This document shows positions 25,736 to 35,434 of a DNA stretch of 64,000 bases, one piece after another. Made by a program: the position numbers and the translations under genes. The notes below the pieces were generated by a model, which saw only the letters and a list, made by a program, of their open reading frames with translations, was not told the DNA's origin and did not search any database. This stretch comes from an uncultured Bacteroidota bacterium (GTDB lineage Bacteria; Bacteroidota; Bacteroidia; Chitinophagales; LD1). The stretch is taken from assembly GCA_937894725.1 (NCBI GenBank), contig CALAYL010000039.1, forward strand, positions 1 to 64,000, written 5' to 3'. How positions within the stretch are numbered: position 1 is the stretch's first letter; every line of letters starts with the position of its first letter.

Positions 25736-28700
25736 ATGAAATCGATTTTACAAAAACTTTTTTTGCTTTTTTCAATCGCAATTAGCATGCAGTCTTATGG
25801 CTCGCACGTAATGGGTGTGGATTTGAGTTATGAATGCTTAGCACCTGGTCAGTATAGAGTACGACTTCAAGCGTATAGAGATTGCAATGGGGTGTCTATG
25901 GGTAGCTCGCATACGATCACTGTGGCTTCAGCACAGTGTGGTGTCACCACTTCTATCACGGTGACCCAAGTAGGACCTGCTACGGATGTGACTCCTCTTT
26001 GTCCTGGTGCTAATTCTCGATGTGGTGCAGGGGGGCAATATGGCATTCAAAAATATATTTACGAAGGTATATTGAATTTGCCCATAGGCTGTGGTACCGA
26101 TTGGAAATTAGGCTGGAGTCTATGTTGTAGAAATGCGGCAATAAATTCGCTTTCAAGTCCTTCCAATGAAGGAGTGTATATTGAAGCAGAGCTAAACAAC
26201 ACTTTGTCGCAATGCGATAATTCACCTGTGTTTCTCAATGATCCAGTGCCTTTCTATTGTGCTAACCAATTGTCAAATTATAATCACGGAGTAGTAGATG
26301 CAGATGGAGATTCCTTAGTGTTTTCAATAGTTCCAGCTTTATCAGACAATGGAAACCAGGTGGCTTATGCCAGCGGTTTTTCTCCTACTCAGCCACTCAA
26401 AACTACTGGAGGTTTCAATATCAACTCTCAAAATGGAGATTTAACTTTTACCCCTAGCCAAGTGCAGATAGGGGTAGTAAAAGTAGCAATAGACGAATAT
26501 AGAAATGGAGTGAAAATAGGACGGGTGGTGCGAGATATGCAGTTTATTATAGCAAACTGCAACAACAATATACCAACAGCTTCGGGCGTAAACGGCACAA
26601 ATAATTATAGTATCACTATACCTGCCTGTTCAAACGCTTGCTTTACCATTAATAGTGCAGATTTAGATGCGGCCAATGTAGTGACTATGACCTCTAATAA
26701 TGGCATCATAGGTTCCACATTTACTACATCTACTGGCAATCGACCAGTGGGTACTTTTTGTTGGTCGCCTACTCCTGCAGATACTGGAGTGAACTTTTTT
26801 ACGGTTACCGTAAAAGATAATGCTTGTCAGATTATTGGATCAAATACATACTCTTATACCGTTAGGGTCATTCCATCTTCAGACCCACCCGTGAACGCTG
26901 GACCAGATGTAGTGCTATGTCCAGGACAATCAACTACCCTCACCGCCACTGCTGGTGCAGGCGCAGTTTTTACTTGGTCAAATGGTAGCACAACACATAC
27001 AGGAGCTACATGGAATGTAAGTCCTGCCAGCACTACTCTTTATACGGTGTCTGCTTCCTATCCAAATGGCTGTGTGAAAACCGACAATGTTTTAATCACA
27101 AGAGCTCCAGCACCCACGATCAGTGCATATCCTCCTGTGATTACCTTATGTTCTGCTACCGATTCGGCACAGCTCAATGCAAGCAGTAGCACAGGTGTCA
27201 ATTTTCAATGGACACCTGCCAGCGGAGGATTAAGCTGCTCTACTTGTCAAAATCCTAAGGCATCACCTGGTACTTCTCGGACATACACGGTGATAGCTAC
27301 TGATGCCAACGGATGTCCGAGCCCCGCAGCTACTATTACTGTAAACTTAAACCCACCGCCACCTACCTCTAGCTGTGCGGTGATTTATATTAAACCAGGA
27401 GGTTCTACTGCATCTGATGCTGGAACTCAAAATAAACCTGCAGATTTGGCTACAGGTCTAGCGAAAGCGCAATGTAATAATGCTTGGATAAAACTTTCGA
27501 GAGGAACATATAATGTGGATTATGCGATTCAAAATATAGGTAGCTATACAACTTTAGAGGGAGGATATGATTCGATTACTTGGCAAAAAAGTAGTACAGC
27601 TGGATTGACTACAATATACAGAACTAATGGTAATCTTGATGGAAGTTTACATACTAAAAGATTAGTTGGAATATATATGAATGGAGCGAGTTATTTTAGA
27701 TTTCAAGACATGACCTTTCAAACAGCAAATACTCCAGCACTTACTGGTACTGATACCCTAGGCATAAGCAATTATGTTTTTCATTTAAATGGTTGTAGCA
27801 ATTATGAATTTGTGCGCTGTCAGGTCATAGCTGGAGCTGCCACCGGGGGTAGAGCTGGTGTGGCTGGTGTAGCAGGTCTTGGTGGTGCAGCTGGCAATAT
27901 AGGTGGTAGTGGTTCATGTAATGGAAATTGCTCTGGAATTTTCTGCACAGAATCTGCTCCAGGTGGAATAGGAGGTGCTGGAGGCGCAGGAGCAACAGGT
28001 ATAGCTGGAGGTGCCGCAAACGCAGGTACTACCGCCACTAATGCTGGTGCTAGCGGAACAGGAAGAAATGGAGGCGGAGGCGGAGCTGGAGGAAAAGGAG
28101 GAGGTTTTAGCGGTGGCAATAACGCAGTAGCTGGTTCGAGTGGAGGAGGAAATGCGGCTTTAGGCTTAAATACAACTGGTGGTGGTTTTGGAACTCAGGG
28201 TGACCCGGGTGGGAGTGGCGTAAATGGAGGAAATGGTGCTGCTGGTACAGCAGGTACAGCAGGTGCAGCTGGAAGTGCAGGTAGTTTCGTTGGAGGTTTT
28301 TACGTATGTGGTTCTGGAGGAGGAAATGGTACAAATGGTATAGGAGGACAAGGAGGTGCAGGAGGAGGAGGTAGTGGTCGTCAAAGCTGTACCTTATGTG
28401 ACAATGGCCCTGGTAATGGTGGTAGCGGAGGCGGTGGAGGTGGTCAAGGAGGTACGGGTGGTACTGCAGGATATGGTGGTGGAAGTAGTTTTGGGGTTTT
28501 CATTGTGAGCAATGGTGCAGGCACTAATTTTATCGATTGTAATTTTACAAGCGGTGCAGCAGGTGCAGGTGGTGCTGGCGGGGCTGGAGGTACTGGCGGT
28601 ACTGGTGGAGCAGGTGGACCAAGAGTTACAACTTGTTCTGGAGAAATTGGAAGTAGTGGTGCAGGCGGTACTGGAGGTGCAGGCGGTAATGGTGGTAATG

Positions 28701-31700
28701 GCGGTAATGGATCTAGCGGAATTGCAAGAGCAATATATCGTTTAAGTGGTACAGTACCAGCAACGATTGATACTAGTATTAACTTAGTATCTCAACCAAC
28801 TATCAACGTAGCCAATATTTCTTGTACTTATAGAAATGACACTTTCACTACAGCAGTAGCTGGCGCATGGAATGCAGGAAGTGGAGCTACTATTGCTACA
28901 AGCAATGGCACTCAACATATCACTCAATACACTACCATCGGAAGAAAAAACATCACTTATGGGGGAAATATCTATACTGGTTTTGTAAACATGGCGATAG
29001 ATGCTTCTACCTTTTTACCTGACTTACAAACTACGGCATCAGTACTGACTGCTCCAGATAGTTTTTATGTGTGTTTAGGTTCTTCAGCTAACTTCAGTGC
29101 GGTCATCGCATCTGCCGATAGTTTTCAGTGGGATTTTGGGGGAGCCATAGTTCCAAACACCTATTTAGGAGGGGCTAACATGCAAAATTTGACCAACAAA
29201 GTCTTTAATATAGCAGGGGTCTTTAAAATTAAAGTTCGAATAAAAACGGACTGCTGTGGCTGGTCGGCTTATGATTCTATTTATGTACTTGTAGAGCAAA
29301 GACCGACTCTTTTAATCACTGGCAATACAGTACTTTGCCCTGGTGATAGTGCGGTAGTTACGCTTTCTGGGGCAAGTAGCTATTTATGGGTTCCAAATAA
29401 TTATTTAAGCTCAAATACGAGTGCAACTGTAGTTAGCAAGCCTCCTACGGATTTTACTTATTTAGTGACAGGCTATAGTCCTCGAAATGTGTGTAATAGA
29501 GATACTGTTGTACCTATTAAAGTCATATCGCCACCATCACTCACATTTAGTGTAAAACCAGCTACTTGTGGATCTAATGGTACTATAAAAGTTAGACCTT
29601 CATCTACTATTTCAAGTGCATATACTTATGTTTGGAGTGCCAATGCAAATGGCCAAGTTACAGACTCAATTATCAACTTAGCTTCTGGGCCATATACTGT
29701 TACCGTTACCCATGCTTTATCTGGATGTACAGCAACTGGAGGTACCGTAGTTACTACAGCGGGTGGCTTACAAGCGTTTGTCGATTCATCTGTCAATGTC
29801 CGATGTTTTGGTCAGAACAATGGTTTTGCACGAGTTACGGGCATTCAAGGAGCAGCACCTTATACTTATCTATGGAGTAATGGAGGTTTGTCCACTCGAA
29901 ACAATCCAAATCTTATTGCAGGTACTTATACTGTAACTGTTAGAGATAATAATAACTGTTCTGCATCTGCTTCGGTTACTATTTCTCAACCACCTGTTCT
30001 ACAAATCGTTGTTTTGGACACCGTCAATGCCACTTGCTTTAATAAATGCGATGGGCGAGCCACTATTGATGCATTTGGTGGTAATGCTGGATTTGTATAT
30101 GCTTGGAGCAACGGTCAAGATTCTACTACCGGAGTAAATCTATGTAGAGGTACATATCAGGTAGGGGTTATCGACAATAAGAACTGTACAGCTACCACTA
30201 CGGTAAATATATCATCACCACCACAACTTAATGCGGATACTCTCCGGACGGTTCTACCGAGTTGCTTTGGCTCAAATGATGGACAAATTGTATTGACAGT
30301 TTCTGGAGGAGTATATCCTTATAGCTACTCTTGGGTAGGTTTGCCCACAGAAACTGATAGCATAGGCTCGCCATTATATGCGGGTACTTATACGGTGTAT
30401 GTAAAAGACACCAATAACTGCAAAGATACTGTAGTAGCGATTCTTACTCAACCTACCCAGATTCAATTAAACACAGTGAAGGTAGATAGCGTAAGTTGTT
30501 TTGGAGGTAATGATGGACGAATAGAAGTAAGTGCATCTGGCAGTAATGGTGGTTATCAGTTTTCAATAAATGGCGGGACGTTGCAGTCGAGTGGTGTTTT
30601 CACTGCTTTGATAGCTGGAAGTTATACTTTGAGCGTAGTAGATTCAAAAGGTTGTGATACAACTAAAGTCATCAGCATAGCACAACCAATTGCTTTAGAT
30701 TTAGTTTTAGTAGCAAAAAGAAATGCTCGATGCAATGGCAATGCAGACGGTATGATACGAGTGGCTGTTTCTGGTGGAAATGGTGGCTACCAGTTTTCGA
30801 GAGATGGGGTTACTTTCCAAACCATTGATTCATTTACGAATCTAACAGCTGGAACGTATATTATTGGCGTGCGTGATCGAAAAGGTTGTATAGATACAGT
30901 GCATGTGATTTTAACAGAGCCAACAGCATTACAGGCACAAATAAGTAGCTCAAAACAACCTAGCTGTTTTGGAGGTGCCGATGGTAATATCACTATGTCT
31001 GGCACGGGTGGTACAGCCCCTTACCAGTATGCAATAAACGCAGGCACATATCAAGGTTCTCCTGTGTTTAATGGATTGGCTGCGGGTACCTATTGGTTAA
31101 AGATAAAGGATGCAAATGGCTGTATTGACTCAATTCAACAGGTATTAAATCAACCAGCACAGCTCAATGCGGATACGCTGCGAACAGTTAGTCCGAGTTG
31201 TTTTGGTGCAAATGATGGACAAATTGTATTGACAGTTTCTGGAGGAGTATATCCCTATGGCTATACTTGGGTAGGTTTACCTGCAGAAACGGACAGTATC
31301 GGCTCAGCGTTATATTCTGGTACTTATACTGTTTACGTAAAAGACACCAATAACTGTAAAGACACTGTGGTAGCTGTACTCACTCAGCCTACGCAAATAG
31401 GGTTAAGCATTGTGAAAGTAGATAGTGTAAGTTGTTTTGGAGCCACTGATGGAAGGATAGAAGTAAGCGCATCAGGCAGCAATGGTAATTATCAGTTTTC
31501 AAATAACGGTGGTGCCGCACAGGCAAATGGTGTATTTTCAGGATTAAGCGCTGGTCAATACACCATAAGTGTAGCCGATGCTAAGGGTTGTGATACCACA
31601 TTAGTGATTGATGTTTTTGAACCACCATTAGTTGACTTAGTATTAGCCGCAAAAAGAGATATTCGATGCAATGGCAATGCTGATGGTATGATACGTGTAG

Positions 31701-33541
31701 CTGTTTCTGGTGGAAATGGTGGATATGAGTTTACTCGAGACGGGGTTACTTTTCAAACCATCGATTCATTTACGAATCTAACAGCTGGAACGTATATACT
31801 AGGTGTGCGGGATAGAAAAGGATGTGTAGATACAATACACGTTGTTTTGACAGAACCAACACTGCTCGTGCTTTCTCAAGTGAGTGTAACGGCTCCAAGC
31901 TGCAACACTGGTTCTGATGGAGCATTAGAAGTATCAGCTGCGGGCGGTACATCTCCTTATGTGTTTGGAATAGATTATCAAACGCCATCTAACCTCTCAG
32001 GTATTTTTACTGGGCTAATAGGAGGCGATCATCATCTTTTGGTAGTTGACACACATGGTTGTATAGATAGTATCACTATTAATGTACCACCACCGCCACC
32101 TACCTCTACTTTAGATACAGCAGTAGTAGATGTGAGTTGTTTTGGATTGAGTGATGGAAGCATAGATTTGACCATCATCGGAGCTTTAGGGCCATATACA
32201 GTACGTTGGTCTAGCGGTGAAACTACCGAAGATATTAGTGGCAAACCTGCGGGAATGTATTTTGCTCATGTAGAGGATAATGTTGGCTGTAGAGTAGGGG
32301 GGCTTGATTCTATCGAAATCAAACAACCTTCTCAAATATTGATAGCGCCTACATCTCGAAGAGTAAGTTGTTTTGGTGGAAATGATGGCTGCATAGACCT
32401 AAGTATTTCAGGGGGCTCACCTAACTATACTTATATATGGTCTGATGGGCAAACTGTTGAAGATATTTGTGGCTTGACTCAGGGCAGTTATGGGGTCACG
32501 GTAACAGATTCAAGAAGCTGTACTGCTTTCTCAAATAATATTATGGTTGTTCAACCAACGGCATTATCCTTGAGTGAAACAAATACTAGTGTACAATGTC
32601 CTGACAGAACAGATGGTACTATAGACCTCACCGTATTAGGTGGGACTATGCCATACAGATATAGTTGGAATCCTGGTGGTGCTAACACTCAAGACCTGAG
32701 CAATCTAGCCGTTGGGCCATATACTGTGGTAGTCACTGACTCTAGTAACTGTACCGCCACACTTACAGCCAACGTATCTTCGATACCTGAATTGCAGATA
32801 AATCCAGTAGTGAGAAATGTATATTGTTATCCATTGCAGAATGGAGCTATAATAGCGCTACCTACCGGAGGAACTCCACCTTATCAATATAGTTGGTCGA
32901 ATGGCGGAAGCTCATCTGCAATCACCGGACTGAAAATTGGCAACTACAGTGTAGTCGTCAAGGATAACAATGGTTGTATCAAAGACTCCTCATTTGTGCT
33001 AGTAAATGATTCTGCATTTGTGTTGATCGCCACCCCTAGAGATACATTGATAGAGCTAGGTGAGTCTGTACAATTAGGACTGTACACCGAAGGTGGAAAC
33101 CCAGCAGAGGTTCTTTGGTCGCCACCTAACTCCTTAGAGTGTACTACATGTCCAGATCCAATTTCTAACACAACTAATAACATCGTTTATCACGTAGTGG
33201 TGGTGAGCGATAGTGGATGTACGGCTCAAGATTCGGTGATCGTCCGTGTGAACCCAACATATACACTCTATTTGCCTAATGCCTTCACACCAAATGGGGA
33301 TGGGATTAACGATGATTACGAAATCTATGGAAACAAGAAAACATGGCTAAACCTCAATTTCGCTGTATATAATAGATGGGGAGAGAAGGTATTTGAGTCA
33401 ACTGATTTGGACTTTAAATGGGATGGAAAATTTAGAGGCGTACCTCAACCTCCACAAGTTTATGTGTATGAGTTAGTGTTGACTTATATAAACGGATACA
33501 CTACTCCAAAGCAAAAGGGTAGTATAACACTGATAAAATAA
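25736..33541 (+). CDS. Giant T9SS-secreted SprB-like repeat adhesin with glycine-rich loops
   Basis: A 2601-residue secreted protein. Signal peptide 1-22; an N-terminal Cys-rich domain with the SHVMGVDLSYECL and YRDCNG marks seen in many gliding-associated proteins (about 23-290); Ig/PKD-like domains (about 385-545); and a beta-helix-like domain (about 548-1080). The beta-helix is interrupted by two glycine/alanine-rich stretches at about 699-918 and 940-997. A PKD-like region follows (about 1100-1265). Then come about fifteen SprB-type repeats of 75-80 residues (about 1266-2425; core SCFGxNDGxI...GTYTVxVxDxxNC). The C-terminal type B sorting domain contains NAFTPNGDGINDDYEIYG. It is likely a cell-surface adhesin exported by the type IX system. 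It lies 14 bases after the ATPase gene, and a terminator follows. Confidence 0.92.
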   Translation: MKSILQKLFLLFSIAISMQSYGSHVMGVDLSYECLAPGQYRVRLQAYRDCNGVSMGSSHTITVASAQCGVTTSITVTQVGPATDVTPLCPGANSRCGAGGQYGIQKYIYEGILNLPIGCGTDWKLGWSLCCRNAAINSLSSPSNEGVYIEAELNNTLSQCDNSPVFLNDPVPFYCANQLSNYNHGVVDADGDSLVFSIVPALSDNGNQVAYASGFSPTQPLKTTGGFNINSQNGDLTFTPSQVQIGVVKVAIDEYRNGVKIGRVVRDMQFIIANCNNNIPTASGVNGTNNYSITIPACSNACFTINSADLDAANVVTMTSNNGIIGSTFTTSTGNRPVGTFCWSPTPADTGVNFFTVTVKDNACQIIGSNTYSYTVRVIPSSDPPVNAGPDVVLCPGQSTTLTATAGAGAVFTWSNGSTTHTGATWNVSPASTTLYTVSASYPNGCVKTDNVLITRAPAPTISAYPPVITLCSATDSAQLNASSSTGVNFQWTPASGGLSCSTCQNPKASPGTSRTYTVIATDANGCPSPAATITVNLNPPPPTSSCAVIYIKPGGSTASDAGTQNKPADLATGLAKAQCNNAWIKLSRGTYNVDYAIQNIGSYTTLEGGYDSITWQKSSTAGLTTIYRTNGNLDGSLHTKRLVGIYMNGASYFRFQDMTFQTANTPALTGTDTLGISNYVFHLNGCSNYEFVRCQVIAGAATGGRAGVAGVAGLGGAAGNIGGSGSCNGNCSGIFCTESAPGGIGGAGGAGATGIAGGAANAGTTATNAGASGTGRNGGGGGAGGKGGGFSGGNNAVAGSSGGGNAALGLNTTGGGFGTQGDPGGSGVNGGNGAAGTAGTAGAAGSAGSFVGGFYVCGSGGGNGTNGIGGQGGAGGGGSGRQSCTLCDNGPGNGGSGGGGGGQGGTGGTAGYGGGSSFGVFIVSNGAGTNFIDCNFTSGAAGAGGAGGAGGTGGTGGAGGPRVTTCSGEIGSSGAGGTGGAGGNGGNGGNGSSGIARAIYRLSGTVPATIDTSINLVSQPTINVANISCTYRNDTFTTAVAGAWNAGSGATIATSNGTQHITQYTTIGRKNITYGGNIYTGFVNMAIDASTFLPDLQTTASVLTAPDSFYVCLGSSANFSAVIASADSFQWDFGGAIVPNTYLGGANMQNLTNKVFNIAGVFKIKVRIKTDCCGWSAYDSIYVLVEQRPTLLITGNTVLCPGDSAVVTLSGASSYLWVPNNYLSSNTSATVVSKPPTDFTYLVTGYSPRNVCNRDTVVPIKVISPPSLTFSVKPATCGSNGTIKVRPSSTISSAYTYVWSANANGQVTDSIINLASGPYTVTVTHALSGCTATGGTVVTTAGGLQAFVDSSVNVRCFGQNNGFARVTGIQGAAPYTYLWSNGGLSTRNNPNLIAGTYTVTVRDNNNCSASASVTISQPPVLQIVVLDTVNATCFNKCDGRATIDAFGGNAGFVYAWSNGQDSTTGVNLCRGTYQVGVIDNKNCTATTTVNISSPPQLNADTLRTVLPSCFGSNDGQIVLTVSGGVYPYSYSWVGLPTETDSIGSPLYAGTYTVYVKDTNNCKDTVVAILTQPTQIQLNTVKVDSVSCFGGNDGRIEVSASGSNGGYQFSINGGTLQSSGVFTALIAGSYTLSVVDSKGCDTTKVISIAQPIALDLVLVAKRNARCNGNADGMIRVAVSGGNGGYQFSRDGVTFQTIDSFTNLTAGTYIIGVRDRKGCIDTVHVILTEPTALQAQISSSKQPSCFGGADGNITMSGTGGTAPYQYAINAGTYQGSPVFNGLAAGTYWLKIKDANGCIDSIQQVLNQPAQLNADTLRTVSPSCFGANDGQIVLTVSGGVYPYGYTWVGLPAETDSIGSALYSGTYTVYVKDTNNCKDTVVAVLTQPTQIGLSIVKVDSVSCFGATDGRIEVSASGSNGNYQFSNNGGAAQANGVFSGLSAGQYTISVADAKGCDTTLVIDVFEPPLVDLVLAAKRDIRCNGNADGMIRVAVSGGNGGYEFTRDGVTFQTIDSFTNLTAGTYILGVRDRKGCVDTIHVVLTEPTLLVLSQVSVTAPSCNTGSDGALEVSAAGGTSPYVFGIDYQTPSNLSGIFTGLIGGDHHLLVVDTHGCIDSITINVPPPPPTSTLDTAVVDVSCFGLSDGSIDLTIIGALGPYTVRWSSGETTEDISGKPAGMYFAHVEDNVGCRVGGLDSIEIKQPSQILIAPTSRRVSCFGGNDGCIDLSISGGSPNYTYIWSDGQTVEDICGLTQGSYGVTVTDSRSCTAFSNNIMVVQPTALSLSETNTSVQCPDRTDGTIDLTVLGGTMPYRYSWNPGGANTQDLSNLAVGPYTVVVTDSSNCTATLTANVSSIPELQINPVVRNVYCYPLQNGAIIALPTGGTPPYQYSWSNGGSSSAITGLKIGNYSVVVKDNNGCIKDSSFVLVNDSAFVLIATPRDTLIELGESVQLGLYTEGGNPAEVLWSPPNSLECTTCPDPISNTTNNIVYHVVVVSDSGCTAQDSVIVRVNPTYTLYLPNAFTPNGDGINDDYEIYGNKKTWLNLNFAVYNRWGEKVFESTDLDFKWDGKFRGVPQPPQVYVYELVLTYINGYTTPKQKGSITLIK
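30225..31860 (+). repeat. 936-base-offset internal duplication in the SprB-like gene
   Basis: Bases about 30225-30924 recur at about 31161-31860 with a constant offset of 936. For example GGACAAATTGTATTGACAGT and CGATGCAATGGCAATGC occur in both copies at that offset. 936 bases equal 312 codons, or four 78-residue repeats. Three of the four repeats are strongly alike between copies; the fourth (about 30925-31160) has a diverged counterpart. This indicates a recent multi-repeat duplication. Confidence 0.85.
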
Positions 33542-33548
33542 AATTTTT

Positions 33549-33579
33549 AAAAGCGACATCATCCAGATGTCGCTTTTTT
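33549..33579 (+). terminator. Terminator after the giant adhesin gene
   Basis: AAAAGCGACATC (33549-33560) pairs with GATGTCGCTTTT (33566-33577) around ATCCA, followed by T residues. Confidence 0.88.
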
Positions 33580-33633
33580 GTAATACTCATATGTTGATTA
33601 TTTGAAAATAATATGTAAGCTCAAAAAAAAGAC

Positions 33634-33641
33634 TATTTTTG
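33634..33641 (+). promoter_or_regulatory. Possible -7 box of the lysine-rich DksA-like gene
   Basis: TATTTTTG at 33634-33641 matches TAnnTTTG. No TTG lies at the usual distance upstream (nearest at 33602-33604, 29 bases away), so support is moderate. It would give a leader of about 65 bases. Confidence 0.4.
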
Positions 33642-33713
33642 CACCCAAAATAAACCTTAGTGTATATACTAGTTTTTTCAAAATTAACAAACTTAGCTCA
33701 AAATTTACTCTCT

Positions 33714-34841
33714 ATGGCAAAGTCTAACAAATCATCAAAAAAAGTAACAGCTAAACCAACAGCAAAAAAGGCAGCAGCAAAACCAGTAGCCAAGAAAGTA
33801 GCTGCTAAGCCAGTTGCAAAAAAAGCAGTTGCAAAACCAGTAGCCAAGAAAGTAGCTGCTAAGCCAATTGCGAAAAAAGCAGTTGCAAAACCAGTAGCTA
33901 AGAAAGTAGCCGCTAAGCAAATTGCGAAAAAAGCAGCTGCAAAACCAGTAGCCAAGAAAGTAGCCGCTAAGCCAGTAGCGAAAAAAGCTGTTGCAAAACC
34001 ATTAGCTAAGAAAGCAGTTGCAAAACCAGTAGCTAAGAAAGTAGCTGCAAAGCCAGTAGCGAAAAAAGCAGTTGCAAAACCAGTAGCTAAGAAAGTAGCT
34101 GCTAAGCCAGTAGCGAAAAAAGCAGTTGCAAAACCAGAAGTTAAGAAAGTAGCTGCAAAGCCAGTAGCGAAAAAAGCAGTTGCAAAACCAGAAGTTAAAA
34201 AAGTAGCTGCTAAACCAGTAGCGAAAAAAGCGGTAGAAAGCGCTAAGCAAACTACTCCTCTGGTTGCTAAAAAATCGCAAGCAAAAGTGGCTAATCCAAA
34301 ACAGCCAAAGGCAAAGCGTGTAATAAAAGAAGAATTACCAGCTAAAGCACTTATTTTATTGAAAAAACCTCAGGTTAAGGAAGCTGAACCAGTAGTTGAT
34401 ATGGGTTCATTGCGTTATAGCGATACAGAACTAAAAGAGTTTAAAGCGATAGTAGATGCCAAATTGGGAAAAGCACGTGAGCAGTTGTCAAATTTAAAAG
34501 GTTCACTTGACAGCCATACAGATAGTCAAGAAGGAAACAAGTCTTGGAATTTGGAAGAAGGTTCAGATACTTCAGAAATGGAATATTTAATGAATCAAAT
34601 CTCTCGTCAAAATAAGTTTATAAGAGACTTAGAGATGGCATTGGTACGAATCGAAAATAGAACCTACGGAATATGTAGGGCTACTGGTAAACTAATCTCA
34701 AAAGAAAGGCTACGCATAGTTCCGCATGCTACATTGAGTATCGATGCTAAATTGACTCGTAAGTCTGAAGATGCACCTACTAATCATACTATCGCATCTC
34801 AGCATATGGGGTCTGAGGGTACTGGATTTGGGGAAGAATAA
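33714..34841 (+). CDS. Lysine/alanine-rich repeat protein fused to a DksA/TraR-like domain
   Basis: A 375-residue protein from the ATG at 33714 (MAKSNKSSKKV); the frame is open from 33660, but that adds no family-like sequence. Residues 12-173 are 18 repeats of nine residues (consensus AAKPVAKKV/VAKPVAKKA), strongly basic and like the tails of histone H1 and bacterial H1-like proteins. The C-terminal part (about 230-360) resembles DksA/TraR: a coiled-coil region (SDTELKEFKAIVDAKLGKAREQL...LMNQISRQNKFIRDLEMALVRIE) and then YGICRATGKLISKERLRIVPHATLSID. The zinc-finger position keeps only one of the four cysteines. It probably binds nucleic acid and RNA polymerase; this is inference from both halves. 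Confidence 0.82.
   Translation: MAKSNKSSKKVTAKPTAKKAAAKPVAKKVAAKPVAKKAVAKPVAKKVAAKPIAKKAVAKPVAKKVAAKQIAKKAAAKPVAKKVAAKPVAKKAVAKPLAKKAVAKPVAKKVAAKPVAKKAVAKPVAKKVAAKPVAKKAVAKPEVKKVAAKPVAKKAVAKPEVKKVAAKPVAKKAVESAKQTTPLVAKKSQAKVANPKQPKAKRVIKEELPAKALILLKKPQVKEAEPVVDMGSLRYSDTELKEFKAIVDAKLGKAREQLSNLKGSLDSHTDSQEGNKSWNLEEGSDTSEMEYLMNQISRQNKFIRDLEMALVRIENRTYGICRATGKLISKERLRIVPHATLSIDAKLTRKSEDAPTNHTIASQHMGSEGTGFGEE
33747..34232 (+). repeat. Tandem 27-base coding repeat, 18 units
   Basis: Eighteen in-frame 27-base units encode the (A/V)AKPxAKK(A/V) nonapeptide. Alternate units form a 54-base higher-order pattern. Several neighbouring units are nearly identical in DNA, so the array is prone to slippage and copy-number change. 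Confidence 0.9.
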
Positions 34842-34846
34842 AATTC

Positions 34847-35434
34847 ATGAATTTTTCGATTTCTGATATAATAACGATTACGTTTACGCTTTTCGCTGTG
34901 ATAGATGTAATAGGCTCATTGCCTGTTATCATAGGGCTAAAAAAAAATAAGGTAGAAATTAAGCCCGCTGTTGTTACGCTATTTGCAGGTACATTAATGC
35001 TACTTTTTCTGTTTATGGGCGAGCGTTTGCTCAATTATATGGGAGTCGATGTGCAATCGTTTGCCATGGCGGGGTCTATAGTCATTTTTATATTAGGCAT
35101 TGAATTAGTACTCGGTATCAACCTATTCAAAGCAGATCCAGACTTGGGTAATTCAGGTAGTATCGTTCCGCTAGGTTTTCCTCTCATAGCTGGCTCTGGC
35201 ACACTTACTACTATCATATCACTACGTTCTATTTATAATATTCCTAATATTTTGGTGGGGGTATTGATAAATCTAATCATTGTGTACGTTACACTTAGAT
35301 CAGTCGATTTTTTAGAACGGAAAATAGGCAAGCCAGCTTTAGCAGCACTCAAGAAGTTTTTTGGTGTCTTACTTTTGGCTATATCTGTCAAAATCTTTAT
35401 GTCAGCAATTTATATGTTTAAAGCTCCACTTTAA
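34847..35434 (+). CDS. MarC/UPF0056-family membrane protein
   Basis: A 195-residue protein with six hydrophobic segments. The order fits the MarC/UPF0056 family: FTLFAVIDVIGSLPVIIGL at the N-terminus, then AGSIVIFILGIELVLG, VPLGFPLIAGSGTLTTIISLR and a C-terminal LKKFFGVLLLAISVKIFM. Despite its name, MarC is not shown to act in antibiotic resistance and its substrate is unknown. It starts 5 bases after the DksA-like gene and abuts the next gene (stop 35434, start 35435), so the three are probably co-transcribed. Confidence 0.88.
   Translation: MNFSISDIITITFTLFAVIDVIGSLPVIIGLKKNKVEIKPAVVTLFAGTLMLLFLFMGERLLNYMGVDVQSFAMAGSIVIFILGIELVLGINLFKADPDLGNSGSIVPLGFPLIAGSGTLTTIISLRSIYNIPNILVGVLINLIIVYVTLRSVDFLERKIGKPALAALKKFFGVLLLAISVKIFMSAIYMFKAPL

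Noticed and set aside
27820..28384. Proline- and Leu/His-rich open frames on the minus strand
   Set aside because: They are antisense to the glycine-rich coding stretches of the adhesin gene; the reverse complement of GGN codons gives Pro-rich frames.
33747..34232. Possible CRISPR array
   Set aside because: The repeats are contiguous without spacers, in frame and coding for the lysine-rich nonapeptide.
33698..34280. Phe/Ala-rich and Tyr/Trp/Cys-rich minus-strand open frames
   Set aside because: They are mirror images of the 27-base repeat array and have no independent start signals.
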